DNA of 64,000 bases from Rhodoblastus sp963748385. GTDB lineage: Bacteria; Pseudomonadota; Alphaproteobacteria; Rhizobiales; Beijerinckiaceae. The stretch is taken from positions 496,001-560,000 of the forward strand of contig CAVVIQ010000012.1 of the NCBI GenBank assembly GCA_963748385.1, read 5' to 3'. The position numbers and the translations under genes were made by a program. Shown here in pieces: positions 29,099-37,684 of this stretch; the first letter of the stretch is position 1; every line of letters starts with the position of its first letter. The notes under the pieces were generated by a model that saw only the letters and a program-made list of their open reading frames with translations, had not been told where the DNA came from and ran no database searches.

Positions 29099-30268
29099 AT
29101 GCCGTCCGATCGCCGCCTGAAAAACTCCGGCTCGTCCCGCGCCGCGTCCGTTCGGGCGTTGCTCGCCGCTTTGCTGGCGTTCGCCCTGTGCGCCGGATGG
29201 GCGCCGCCAGCCGCGGCGCAGAATCCGATCGCTGATTTTTTCGGCTCCCTGTTCACCCCGCGGGGCGCAAGCCAGCCGACCGAGCGGCGCGCGCACAAGC
29301 GTTACCGCCGCCCGCCGCGCCCGGCCGCCGCCGCCCGGCGCACGCCCGAGGGCAAGGCGGCCGAAACGCCGAAACAGCCGCCAAGCTTCTTCATCGCCGT
29401 GATCGGCGACAGCCTGGCCAACAGGCTGGCGGGCGGCCTCACCGAGGCTTTCGCCGACGATCCCCGCGTCGCGGTCATCAACCAGACCAAGGAAGACTCC
29501 GGCATGGTGCGCGACGATTTCTATGATTGGCGCGCCGCCGCAAAGGCTTTGGTCGACGGCCCTCAGCACATCAATGTCGCGGTCGTCGAGATCGGCGTCA
29601 ACGACAACCAGAAGTTCCGCCAGGCGGACCTGCGCGCGCTCGACCCCCAGAGCAAGCCGTTCAACGACGTCTACGCCAAGAGGGTCGAGGAGCTGGCCCG
29701 GATTTTCCGCGACAAGAACATTCCGCTGATCTGGGTCGGTCTGCCGATCATGCGCAGCCACACCATGTCCAACGCCGCCCTGGTGTACAACGACATCGAT
29801 CGCCAATACGCCGAGGCGCAGGGGGCGCATTACGTCGATTTGTGGGAGGCGTTCTCGGACGAAAACTCCGCCTATCGCGCCTCCGGCCCCGACATCAACG
29901 GCGAGATCGTAAGGCTGCGCTCGGTGGACGGCATCCACTTCAACAAGGCCGGCTCCCTCAAGGCGGCGCATTTCGTCGAGCCCGAAATCCGCAAGATGAT
30001 CGAAGCCGCGCTTAAGCCGCCCGAGACGCCCGCGACGCCCGCCCTGCCGGCGGCGCCCGCGACCGCTCCCTCCGTCCCCCCGCAGGCGGCTGCGCCCGCC
30101 GCGCCGGCGCCGAAGCCGATCGCCGGCAAGGTCGAGAACCTGACCGACGCCGCCGTCTCGCCGGGCGGCGCGCTCGCCGCTGCGCCCTCCGGCCCGCCGC
30201 CGACCGCGCCGGAAGCCTCCCCGGTTCAGCCCGGACGCGCCGACGATTTCAGCTGGCCGGCGAAATAG
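29099..30268 (+). CDS. SGNH/GDSL-type hydrolase (DUF459), exported
   Basis: 389 residues. It has an N-terminal signal or anchor (LLAALLAFALCAGWAPPAAA), a basic Pro-rich linker, then an SGNH domain: block I VIGDSLANRL with Ser105, block III EIGVNDNQ, and block V DGIHFNKAG with the Asp/His pair. The C-terminal 80 residues are Pro/Ala-rich. DUF459 proteins are thought to act on cell-envelope esters, which fits the adjacent wall genes, but no substrate is shown. Its last 20 bases overlap the convergent MaoC gene. Confidence 0.88.
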   Translation: MPSDRRLKNSGSSRAASVRALLAALLAFALCAGWAPPAAAQNPIADFFGSLFTPRGASQPTERRAHKRYRRPPRPAAAARRTPEGKAAETPKQPPSFFIAVIGDSLANRLAGGLTEAFADDPRVAVINQTKEDSGMVRDDFYDWRAAAKALVDGPQHINVAVVEIGVNDNQKFRQADLRALDPQSKPFNDVYAKRVEELARIFRDKNIPLIWVGLPIMRSHTMSNAALVYNDIDRQYAEAQGAHYVDLWEAFSDENSAYRASGPDINGEIVRLRSVDGIHFNKAGSLKAAHFVEPEIRKMIEAALKPPETPATPALPAAPATAPSVPPQAAAPAAPAPKPIAGKVENLTDAAVSPGGALAAAPSGPPPTAPEASPVQPGRADDFSWPAK

Positions 30269-31226
30269 GCGCGAAAATCGAAGCGTAGAATTCGAGCGCG
30301 ACCTCGCCGCGCTGATTGACGCCGAGATTGCGGCTGGTGATCAGGCCCAGACCCGGTTTCGAGGTTTCACGCTTGGCGATGACCTGGGTTGAAAAGGCGA
30401 TCCGGTCGCCGACCAGCACCGGCCGGCGCCAGAGCATGTCGCGAAAGCCGGGCGAGGCCCGGCTCGGCAACGGGCCGAGACGCTGGCGCGTCGCGATGAA
30501 ATGACTCATCCAGCACGAGGCCGTGTGAAGGCCGGCGGCCGACATCGCCCCGAGCGCGTGGGCGCGTCCGGCCGCCTCGTCGATGTGAAACGGCGCGGGA
30601 TCGTATTTCAGCGCATAATCGCGGATCAGCTCGGCGGTGAACAGGGTTTCGCCCAGTTCGGCGAAAGCTCCGATTTTCGCGTGCGCATAATCGTCCGGCA
30701 TGGCGCCGGCCGGATCGTCGATGCGCCCGGGCGGCGGCGGATGGGGCGCGCGCCGCGCCGCGGCGGCGGGGCCATCGCGCCGCGCGCGGCGCCCGAAGAG
30801 CATCGAGGTCGTCTGGGTCATGACCTCGCGCCCCGTCTGGTCGCGCAGCGACGTGGCGAATGTGACGAGCCCCGAATCGGGGCGGGAGCGCAGATCGTTC
30901 TTGGCCACGGTTGTGGTTCGGGCGCTCAGCCGGTCGCCGGGCCGCGCCGGCGCGAGCCAGCGGTTGTCCTCTATGCCGACGCCCGCCACAACGGAACTGT
31001 CTCCGAGCCAGGAATCGATCATCATCCGGGTCAGCGCCGAACAGACGTGCCAGCCGGACGCCGCGAGACCGCCGAGGATCGTGTCTTTCGCGGCCAGGGC
31101 GTCGAGGTGGAAAGGCTGCGGATCGTAGGCGGCGGCGAAAGCCAGAAGCTCGGCTTCGTCGATGGCGTAATCGCCATAGTCGCGCGTTTCGCCGATCCGG
31201 AAATCCTCGAAAGCAAGATGACCCAT
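30249..31226 (-). CDS. MaoC-type double-hotdog dehydratase
   Basis: About 325 residues made of two hotdog domains joined by a Pro-rich linker (about residues 150-190). The first has YDPQPFHLD followed by GLAASGWHVCSALTRMM. The second has YDPAPFHIDEAAGRAHALGAMSAAGLHTASCW. The D-x(4)-H hydratase arrangement is present in both halves. Likely a 2-enoyl-CoA or related hydratase; the substrate is unknown. The start at 31226 has GGAG upstream. It is divergent from the intergenic region that precedes mtnP. Confidence 0.87.
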   Translation of the reverse strand: MGHLAFEDFRIGETRDYGDYAIDEAELLAFAAAYDPQPFHLDALAAKDTILGGLAASGWHVCSALTRMMIDSWLGDSSVVAGVGIEDNRWLAPARPGDRLSARTTTVAKNDLRSRPDSGLVTFATSLRDQTGREVMTQTTSMLFGRRARRDGPAAAARRAPHPPPPGRIDDPAGAMPDDYAHAKIGAFAELGETLFTAELIRDYALKYDPAPFHIDEAAGRAHALGAMSAAGLHTASCWMSHFIATRQRLGPLPSRASPGFRDMLWRRPVLVGDRIAFSTQVIAKRETSKPGLGLITSRNLGVNQRGEVALEFYASIFAPISPAS

Positions 31227-31338
31227 CGCCGTCTCCGCAGCCTGAACCGGCTCCGCCGCCGGCCTCGTCCCCAAACGCCGCCGGAAAGGCGCAAGTCAAG
31301 TCATGCATTGGTCGCATGGCAGCTTCGCGGTTTATGAA

Positions 31339-31358
31339 ATTGTGCGGCGCCGCACAAT
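31339..31358. promoter_or_regulatory. 20-bp perfect palindrome (probable operator)
   Basis: ATTGTGCGGC followed directly by its reverse complement GCCGCACAAT. It covers the -35 element and most of the spacer of the promoter-like sequence at 31340-31368, as expected for a repressor site. The regulator is not known. It also lies about 115 bp upstream of the divergent MaoC start and could serve both directions. Confidence 0.55.
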
Positions 31359-31368
31359 CCTGCATAAG
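31340..31368 (+). promoter_or_regulatory. Promoter-like sequence for candidate sRNA / mtnP leader
   Basis: TTGTGC at 31340-31345 and CATAAG at 31363-31368 with a 17-base spacer fit a sigma-70-type promoter reading toward mtnP. Predicted transcript start is near 31375. Confidence 0.5.
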
Positions 31369-31374
31369 GTTTTC

Positions 31375-31479
31375 ACTCCACCAACGGACCGGCGCTCCTC
31401 CCCTGCCGCATCCGGTGGAAACAACTCGCTGAGCGTTTGGCGCCAGCATGCCGGACGTTCTTGCGTCCGGCTTTTTTTT
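31375..31479 (+). ncRNA. Candidate small RNA or attenuated leader upstream of mtnP
   Basis: About 105 nt between a promoter-like sequence and a strong intrinsic terminator, without a plausible ORF. Predicted folding: stem 1 pairs 31378-31382 plus 31386-31388 with 31411-31418 and shows a 22-nt loop carrying CTCCTCCCC (31395-31403), an anti-Shine-Dalgarno motif. Stem 2 is 31428-31435 with 31441-31447. Stem 3 is the terminator. Exposed CUCCUCCC loops are a feature of several rhizobial trans-acting sRNA families (the alpha-r families, for example MmgR/alpha-r8 and alpha-r14), and this looks of that kind. I cannot assign a family without a covariance search. The alternative is a premature-termination leader controlling mtnP. 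Confidence 0.55.
31450..31479 (+). terminator. Strong intrinsic terminator upstream of mtnP
   Basis: GCCGGACG (31450-31457) pairs perfectly with CGTCCGGC (31464-31471) around a six-base loop, followed by eight T (31472-31479). It reads in the plus direction and no plus-strand protein gene precedes it, since the upstream gene is divergent. It lies 88 bases before the mtnP ATG. Confidence 0.88.
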
Positions 31480-31567
31480 GGGCGATTTTTTCTTTTCCAC
31501 GCTCTTGCCCAGCGGCGAGCCATGCGCCAGAAAGCCAGACAGTTGCTCTATTGAGGAAATCCGTCCC

Positions 31568-32446
31568 ATGACCAAAGCGATTCTGGGCGTCATCGGCGGC
31601 TCCGGTGTCTATGACCTGCCGGGCCTTGAGGACGTGCGCGAGGAAATTGTCGCGACGCCCTGGGGTGAGCCGTCGGACGCCCTGCGCTTCGGACGGATCG
31701 GAACCACGGAAGCCGTTTTTTTGCCCCGCCACGGCCGGGGGCATCGTCTGTCGCCCTCGGGCGTCAATTACCGCGCCAATATCGACGCGCTGAAACGGGT
31801 CGGCGTCACCGACGTCATTTCGGTCTCGGCCTGCGGCTCGTTCCGCGAGGAACTGCCGCCCGGCCTGTTCGTCGCGGTCGATCAGTTCGTGGACCGCACC
31901 TTCGGCCGGCAATCCTCCTTTTTCGGCAATGGCTGCGTCGCGCATGTCTCCATGGCCCATCCGGTCGCGCCTTTGCTTCAGCAGCGCATCGTCGCCGCCG
32001 CTCATGCCGAGAAAATCGAGATCTTCAAAGGCGGAACCTATGTCTGCATGGAGGGGCCGCAATTCTCCTCGCGCGCCGAATCGCTCGGCTACAAGGCCGC
32101 GGGCCATCATGTGATCGGCATGACCGCCTTGCCCGAGGCCAAGCTCGCGCGCGAGGCGGAAATGTCCTACGCCACACTCGCCATGGTCACCGATTTCGAC
32201 TGCTGGCGGGAGGACGAGGCCGCCGTCGAAGTCCACAATATCGTCGACGTCATGCGCTCCAACGCCGAAAAGGCCGCGCGCCTGCTCGCCCGGCTGATGC
32301 GGGATTTCCCCGCCAAACATCAGCCCTGCCCGATCGGCTCCGACCGCGCGCTGGACCACGCCCTCATCACCGCCCGCGACGCCTGGGATCCGGAACTGCT
32401 GAAAAAACTCGACGCCATTCTCGCGCGCGTTCTGGCCAAGAAGTGA
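31568..32446 (+). CDS. mtnP: S-methyl-5'-thioadenosine phosphorylase
   Basis: Cleaves methylthioadenosine to adenine and methylthioribose-1-phosphate, recycling the by-product of polyamine and related synthesis. 292 residues of the PNP/MTAP family: phosphate site IGGSGVYDLPG, RHGRGHRLSPSGVNYRANI, and base/ribose site EGPQFSSRAES with VIGMTALPEAKLAREAEM. The ATG at 31568 is preceded by GAGGAAAT. It may be read from its own promoter or by read-through of the terminator upstream. Its stop overlaps the GH3 start (GTGA). Confidence 0.95.
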   Translation: MTKAILGVIGGSGVYDLPGLEDVREEIVATPWGEPSDALRFGRIGTTEAVFLPRHGRGHRLSPSGVNYRANIDALKRVGVTDVISVSACGSFREELPPGLFVAVDQFVDRTFGRQSSFFGNGCVAHVSMAHPVAPLLQQRIVAAAHAEKIEIFKGGTYVCMEGPQFSSRAESLGYKAAGHHVIGMTALPEAKLAREAEMSYATLAMVTDFDCWREDEAAVEVHNIVDVMRSNAEKAARLLARLMRDFPAKHQPCPIGSDRALDHALITARDAWDPELLKKLDAILARVLAKK

Positions 32447-34701
32447 GCGGACGCGCTTTTTCCCGGCGCGCCTTTCTCGCCGGCTCGGCGGCGCTGGCGA
32501 CGATCGCGCGCGACCGGGCCGAGGCGCGGGCGCAAGCCCCCGATCCGCACATCGAGGATCTGCTGCGCCAGATGACGCTGGAGGAGAAGGCCGCCCAGCT
32601 CTCGATCTTCCGAAGCCCGACCTCGTCAGCCGCCATCAATCCGCAAGGCCCGCATGAGCCGACGCGCGAGCAGGCCTTGGCTGACGCCCGTCGCGGTCTG
32701 GCGGCGGGTTTTTTCAACGGTTTCGACCCCGCTTTCAATCGCGAGGCGCAAAGGCTCGCGGTGGAGGAATCGCGCCTGCGCATCCCTCTGATCTTCGCCG
32801 CCGACGTGATTCACGGGCTGAGGACGACCTTTCCCATTCCGCTCGCGGAGGCGGCAAGTTTCGATCCCGAACTGTGCCGACGCACCGCCCGTGCTTCCGC
32901 CGAGGAGGCCACCGCCCTCGGCCTGCACTGGACTTTCGCACCGATGGTGGACGTCGCCCGCGACGAGCGCTGGGGCCGGGTGATGGAAGGGGCCGGCGAG
33001 GATCCCTGGCTCGGCGCGCGAATCGCCGCCGCACGGGTTCGCGGTTTCCAAGGCGACGACCTGCGGTCGGAAAATTCGCTGCTCGCCTGTCCCAAACATT
33101 TCGCCGGCTATGGCGGCGTCGAGGGCGGCATGGAATATAACACCGTCGAACTTTCCGAAACCGCCCTGCGGCAGATTCACCTGCCGCCGTTCAAGGCGGC
33201 TTTCGCGGCGGGCGCGCTGACGACCATGACCGGTTTCAACGATGTCGCCGGCGTTCCCAACACCGCCAACCGCCATCTGCTGACCGAAATCCTGCGCGGG
33301 GAATGGCGTTTTCCCGGGGTGGTCGTTTCCGATTTCCAGTCGGTGCGGGAGCTGGTCGTCCACGGCTTCGCCGCCGACGAGGAAGACGCCGCGCTCAAGG
33401 CGCTCAATGCCGGCTGCGACGTCGCGCTCGGCGACGACATCTATCGCCGCCACATCCCGGCGCTGGTCCGCAGCGGCCGTCTCGCCGAGGCGACGGTGGA
33501 CGAATCCGCGCGCCGCATGCTGCGCTTGAAAAAGGCGATCGGCCTGTTCGAAAATCCGTATCGGTCGCTCGATCAGGACCGTGCGACCAAAGGCGTTCGC
33601 CGCCCCGAAGCGATCGCGCTCGCCCGCGAGGCGGCGCGCAAGTCGATCGTGCTGCTGAAAAACGAAGGGAACCTGCTGCCGCTGCCGAAAGCCGGGAAAT
33701 CCTTCGCCTTCATTGGCCCCTATGTGTCCGACAAGGCGCAAGCGCTCGGCAACTGGTCGCTGTCCAGCGCGCCGGAGCTTGCCGTGTCGCTGGAGGAAGG
33801 CGCGCGCGCGGCGCTCCCGCCCGGCGCGCGTTGCACGTTCACAGAGGGCAGCGCGGCGGAACGCGCGATCCCCGGAGGGATCGAGGCCGCCGTCAAGGCG
33901 GCGGGCGACGCCGATGTCGCCGTGCTTTATCTCGGCGAGCAGGACTTCATGTCGGGCGAAAGCGCCGCGACCACCGCGATCGTCATCCCGCAATGCCAGC
34001 AGGATCTGGCGCAAGCGGTCGCGGCGACCGGCAAGCCGATGGTGGTGGTTCTCAAACATGGCCGGGCCCTGGCGCTGCAAGGCGCTGTGCGCGACGCGCC
34101 GGCGATCCTGTGCTCCTGGTTCCTGGGCTCGGAATCCGGCCACGCCCTCGCCGACATCCTGTTCGGCGATTTCGCGCCGCGGGGCCGGCTGCCGGTGAGC
34201 TTTCCCCAGGCGCCGGGGCAGGAGCCGTTCTATTACGATCATCGTCCGACCGGCCGCCCGCAGACCGACGGCGTCGCGGCTTTCAAGGCGCGCTATCGCG
34301 ACGTCGCCAACGAACCGCTCTACGCCTTCGGCCACGGCCTGACTTATTCGACGATCGAATATGGCGCAACCAATGTCAGCGCGCCGCGCCTGGGCCGCGA
34401 CGGCGCGGTTAAAATTTCAGCGCGGATCGTGAACAGGGGGAGCCGGGCCGCCCATGAGGTGGCGCAGCTCTATATCCATCAGCGGGTCGCCGCGATCACC
34501 CAGCCGGTCCGCCAGCTCAAGGGCGTGCAGCACGTCGCGCTCGCGCCGGGCGAGACGAAAGAGGTTGTTTTCGAACTGCGCCCGCCCGACCTCGCTTACG
34601 TCCAGCCCGATCTCTCGACGCGCCCCGACGCCGGCCTTTTCGACGTGTGGATCGCGCCTTCGGCCGAGAGCGGCGAAATGGCGAGCTTTTCCCTGATCTG
34701 A
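32443..34701 (+). CDS. GH3 family beta-glucosidase (BglX-like), Tat-exported
   Basis: 752 residues. The N-terminus is a twin-arginine signal (SRRAFLAGSAALA, Arg8-Arg9). The GH3 catalytic barrel follows with DVIHGLRTTFPIP, KHFAGYGGVEGG and the nucleophile Asp297 in VVVSDFQSV. Then come the alpha/beta sandwich (ARKSIVLLKNEGNLLPLP, LGEQDFMSGESA) and a C-terminal fibronectin-III-like domain. It probably cleaves beta-glucosides in the periplasm. The GTG start overlaps the mtnP stop by four bases. The sugar MFS gene follows, consistent with hydrolysis followed by uptake. Confidence 0.92.
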   Translation: MSGRAFSRRAFLAGSAALATIARDRAEARAQAPDPHIEDLLRQMTLEEKAAQLSIFRSPTSSAAINPQGPHEPTREQALADARRGLAAGFFNGFDPAFNREAQRLAVEESRLRIPLIFAADVIHGLRTTFPIPLAEAASFDPELCRRTARASAEEATALGLHWTFAPMVDVARDERWGRVMEGAGEDPWLGARIAAARVRGFQGDDLRSENSLLACPKHFAGYGGVEGGMEYNTVELSETALRQIHLPPFKAAFAAGALTTMTGFNDVAGVPNTANRHLLTEILRGEWRFPGVVVSDFQSVRELVVHGFAADEEDAALKALNAGCDVALGDDIYRRHIPALVRSGRLAEATVDESARRMLRLKKAIGLFENPYRSLDQDRATKGVRRPEAIALAREAARKSIVLLKNEGNLLPLPKAGKSFAFIGPYVSDKAQALGNWSLSSAPELAVSLEEGARAALPPGARCTFTEGSAAERAIPGGIEAAVKAAGDADVAVLYLGEQDFMSGESAATTAIVIPQCQQDLAQAVAATGKPMVVVLKHGRALALQGAVRDAPAILCSWFLGSESGHALADILFGDFAPRGRLPVSFPQAPGQEPFYYDHRPTGRPQTDGVAAFKARYRDVANEPLYAFGHGLTYSTIEYGATNVSAPRLGRDGAVKISARIVNRGSRAAHEVAQLYIHQRVAAITQPVRQLKGVQHVALAPGETKEVVFELRPPDLAYVQPDLSTRPDAGLFDVWIAPSAESGEMASFSLI

Positions 34702-34735
34702 ACCATTACGCCGCTTCCCTCCCTCTCCCAAGGCG

Positions 34736-36031
34736 ATGGCCGCCATGTCCTCGAATGTCATGAAAGACAGAGCTTCCGCCGCCGACGGGATCGCGGCGGT
34801 CGACGCGCCGGAGCTGCGCGTCTTCGTCATGGCCCTGTTCTTCATCTTCGGCGGGGTCACCAGCCTCAACGACGTGATCATCCCCAAGCTGAAGGAACTT
34901 TTTTCTCTCGACCACATGCAGGCCATGCTGGTGCAGTCGGCCTTTTTCGCCGCCTATTTCACCGTTTCCCTCCCGGCCGCCGCCCTGGTGCGGCGGCTCG
35001 GCTACATGCGCGGCGCCGTCGTCGGGCTGCTGCTGATGATGCTCGGCTGCCTGTTGTTCGTTCCGGTCTCGGCCAGCCCGCGGTTCGGCCTGTTCCTCGG
35101 CGCCCTGTTCGTGCTGGCGAGCGGCATCACCATCGTCCAGGTGGTCGCCAATCCCTTGATCTCCCTGCTCGGCCCGCCGGCGACCGCGCATAGCCGGCTG
35201 ACCTTCGCGCAAGCCTTCAATTCTCTGGGCACGACGGTATTTCCTTATTTCGGCGCGATCGTCATTCTCGGCCGCCTGGCCCATGAAAACGCCGCGCAAC
35301 TGTCCGGCCCGGCGCTCGACGCCTATCGCGCCGCCGAAACGCAAGCCGTGGCGCGATCCTATCTCGGGCTCGCGGCGGCGCTCGCGATCATCGCCGGGGC
35401 GGTCTGGCTCCATCGCGACCGCCTCAAGGGCGAAAGCCACGAGGGCGCCTCGGTCTTTTCCGGCTTCGATCTCTTGAGGCGGGCGCGCTTCGCCTTTGGA
35501 ACCGCCGCGATCTTTCTTTATGTCGGCGCGGAAGTGGCGATCGGCTCGCTGATCGTGCTCTATCTCGAACAGAGCCATGTGCTCGGCCTCGACGAACAAT
35601 CGGCTGGCAAATTGATTCCGGTTTACTGGGGCGGCGCGCTGATCGGGCGCTTCATCGGTTCGGCGGCGCTGCGGCTGGCGAGCCCCGGCAAGGTCCTGGC
35701 CTTCAACGCGCTCGGCGCCGTGACGCTGATCGCGATCTCCGCCAATGCGACGGGGGCGCTCGCCGGCTACAGCCTGCTCGCCATCGGCCTGATGAATTCG
35801 ATCATGTTCCCGACCATTTTCAGCCTGGCGAGCGAGGGACTGGGACAGCGGGCGGCGGAAGGATCGGGAGTTTTATGCGTGGCGATCGTCGGCGGCGCAG
35901 TGATCCCGCCCCTCACCGGCCGGATTGCCGATCTCTCGGGAAGCCTGTCGGTCGCGCTCGCCTTGCCGGCCTTGTGCTACGCGATCGTCGCCGCTTTCGG
36001 TTTTTGCGCACGCCGACCCGTGGCGGCGTGA
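34736..36031 (+). CDS. Sugar MFS transporter (FucP/GluP-type)
   Basis: 431 residues with twelve predicted membrane helices. Family marks are FFIFGGVTSLNDVIIPKLK in helix 1, MQAMLVQSAFFAAYF, and GLMNSIMFPTIFSLASEGLG in the C-terminal half. The FucP/GluP branch takes up fucose, glucose or galactose with protons. Located 34 bases after the GH3 glucosidase on the same strand, it probably imports the released sugar. Start at 34736; an ATG nine bases later is possible. Confidence 0.9.
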   Translation: MAAMSSNVMKDRASAADGIAAVDAPELRVFVMALFFIFGGVTSLNDVIIPKLKELFSLDHMQAMLVQSAFFAAYFTVSLPAAALVRRLGYMRGAVVGLLLMMLGCLLFVPVSASPRFGLFLGALFVLASGITIVQVVANPLISLLGPPATAHSRLTFAQAFNSLGTTVFPYFGAIVILGRLAHENAAQLSGPALDAYRAAETQAVARSYLGLAAALAIIAGAVWLHRDRLKGESHEGASVFSGFDLLRRARFAFGTAAIFLYVGAEVAIGSLIVLYLEQSHVLGLDEQSAGKLIPVYWGGALIGRFIGSAALRLASPGKVLAFNALGAVTLIAISANATGALAGYSLLAIGLMNSIMFPTIFSLASEGLGQRAAEGSGVLCVAIVGGAVIPPLTGRIADLSGSLSVALALPALCYAIVAAFGFCARRPVAA

Positions 36032-36038
36032 GAATATT

Positions 36039-36731
36039 TCATTTTCGCCTCTCGTTCCCGTCGGCTCTTCGCCCGATGAAACGGATCGAGAGGGGATAGC
36101 CCGGCGCGCTTTCCGCCATGGACGGCGAAAAGCGCAGCGGAGTGCATTTTCTCACCGCGGCGAGAATCGACGCGCGCACCTCCTCGGCGGACTGGCCCGC
36201 GCCCGCCTTGACATAAGCGAACCGCGGCGCGCCGCCGATGACCGCCCCCCGGCTGTTGAAGGAAAAGCGGATGGTCGCCTCGACCGTGTCCCCCTTTGGC
36301 GGAAGGGGCGGCGACCAGCAGGCGGCCAGACGTTCCGCCGCCCGTAACGGGCGGTCGATCGGCGGCGTCTCCGCCCCGCCGTCGCTTGTTCCGGGCAATT
36401 CCCTTGTGACCGTGATCGACATGCCCTGCGGAAGGAGCGTTTGCGACGCCGATGGCGACGCGCGACCCGGCGGCGCCGGCGAAGCATTGGACGCCGGCGG
36501 CGGGGGAGCCTCGGGACCGGGCAGCGGAGGGGCGGAAGGCTCGGGAACGCCGAAACCGAACGGCTGGTAGGGCGGCGGATAGGGGAGGCCGCGGCAATAA
36601 GGCCAATGACGGCGACAGGCCCAGCCCGGCGCATGAGGCCCGGCAGGACGCCAAGCCTTGGGGGGCTCCGCTCGAAGCGGCGTGGCCAAGGCCGCGACGG
36701 CGAGCACAATCGCCAGGCGAGAACGAAACAT
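36039..36731 (-). CDS. Exported protein with TonB/TolA-like C-terminal domain
   Basis: 230 residues. A signal peptide (LAIVLAVAALATPLRA) is followed by a Pro-rich region (residues 25-95) and a C-terminal domain of about 90 residues. That domain includes VEATIRFSFNSRGAVIGGAPRFAYVKAG and a later VRKCTPLRFSPSM-like strand, resembling the TonB/TolA C-terminal fold. It lacks the membrane anchor and ExbB/ExbD neighbours of a true TonB. It converges with the MFS gene. Domain call is by pattern only. Confidence 0.65.
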   Translation of the reverse strand: MFRSRLAIVLAVAALATPLRAEPPKAWRPAGPHAPGWACRRHWPYCRGLPYPPPYQPFGFGVPEPSAPPLPGPEAPPPPASNASPAPPGRASPSASQTLLPQGMSITVTRELPGTSDGGAETPPIDRPLRAAERLAACWSPPLPPKGDTVEATIRFSFNSRGAVIGGAPRFAYVKAGAGQSAEEVRASILAAVRKCTPLRFSPSMAESAPGYPLSIRFIGRRADGNERRK

Positions 36732-36784
36732 CGGCGCGACGATAGGTTCGGGCGCGGGAGAGCGTCAACTCCTCCCGGGCGGGT

Positions 36785-37612
36785 CTAACAAGCGCGAGCG
36801 ATCACCTCCGTCGGCGCGATCAGCCCGCGCTCCAGGCCGTCGATCATATTGGCCACTTTTTGCGCCGTCTCGGCTCCCATCAGAATATGGAGGCCGAGCG
36901 GCGGCGGCCCGCCGGGCGCGGCCAATCGCGCCTGCATCCGCCGGAAGAAGTCGAGCGCGAACTGGGCGCGATTTCGCTCCTTCTCCACGACGAAGCTGGC
37001 CTCCGACAACAGCCGCCGATAGGTCGCGGCGCTGGCGACGAAACTCGTCTCGGGACCGGACGCCCAGGGAACCGGAAAGGCGAGCGCCTCCACTTCGCCC
37101 ATGACGTCATAGATGGCGAAGATTCCGCCGGGTTTCAGCGCGCGGCGGACTTCGGAAAAGGCCTTTTGCTTGTCGGCGACATTCATCCCGACATGGAGCA
37201 TGTAAGCGCCGTCGAACGTCCCGGACTCGCAAGGAAGCGCAAGCGCGCTGCCGGCATGATAGCTCACCGCGTCGCCTGAGCCGACCCGCGCCGCAAGTTC
37301 GCGCGCGACCCTGATGTAATCCTCGGACAGATCAACTCCCGTCACCCTGCATCCCATCTCGCGCGCGAAAAAACGCGAGGCCCCGCCCAGGCCGCAGCCG
37401 ATGTCGAGCAGGCGCGACCCGGGCGCGAAGCCCGCCTGCGCCGCGAGATCCATCGTCGCCTGCCGCCCGCCGATGTGGAATTCGTCCACGGGCGCGAGGT
37501 CGTCGCCCGTGAGGGCCGAAAGATCCTTGCCCGAGGCCAAGAGCGCGGAAAAAATCGCCTGTTCCAGCGCGCCATGGGCGTAGTGACGGGCAATCGCGCT
37601 GTCGTCGTCCAT
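36785..37612 (-). CDS. Class I SAM-dependent methyltransferase
   Basis: 275 residues. Motif I is LLDIGCGLGGASRFFARE, motif II VTGVDLSEDY, motif IV FDGAYMLHVGMNV and post-motif VRRALKPGGIFAIYDVMG. This pattern is close to UbiE-like and sterol/tocopherol-type C-methyltransferases. The substrate is unknown, and neither neighbour gives a clue. Confidence 0.87.
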   Translation of the reverse strand: MDDDSAIARHYAHGALEQAIFSALLASGKDLSALTGDDLAPVDEFHIGGRQATMDLAAQAGFAPGSRLLDIGCGLGGASRFFAREMGCRVTGVDLSEDYIRVARELAARVGSGDAVSYHAGSALALPCESGTFDGAYMLHVGMNVADKQKAFSEVRRALKPGGIFAIYDVMGEVEALAFPVPWASGPETSFVASAATYRRLLSEASFVVEKERNRAQFALDFFRRMQARLAAPGGPPPLGLHILMGAETAQKVANMIDGLERGLIAPTEVIARAC

Positions 37613-37684
37613 GGCCGCTCCCTCACTGAATCCGCTCCCGACGGGATCATGCGCCCGGAGCCGAGGCCAGTAAAGGCGAGCGGC

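Noticed and set aside
31370..31479. SAM or SAH riboswitch upstream of mtnP
   Set aside because: The stems and loops do not match the SAM-II or SAH riboswitch core sequences I know. The anti-Shine-Dalgarno loop points to an sRNA instead.
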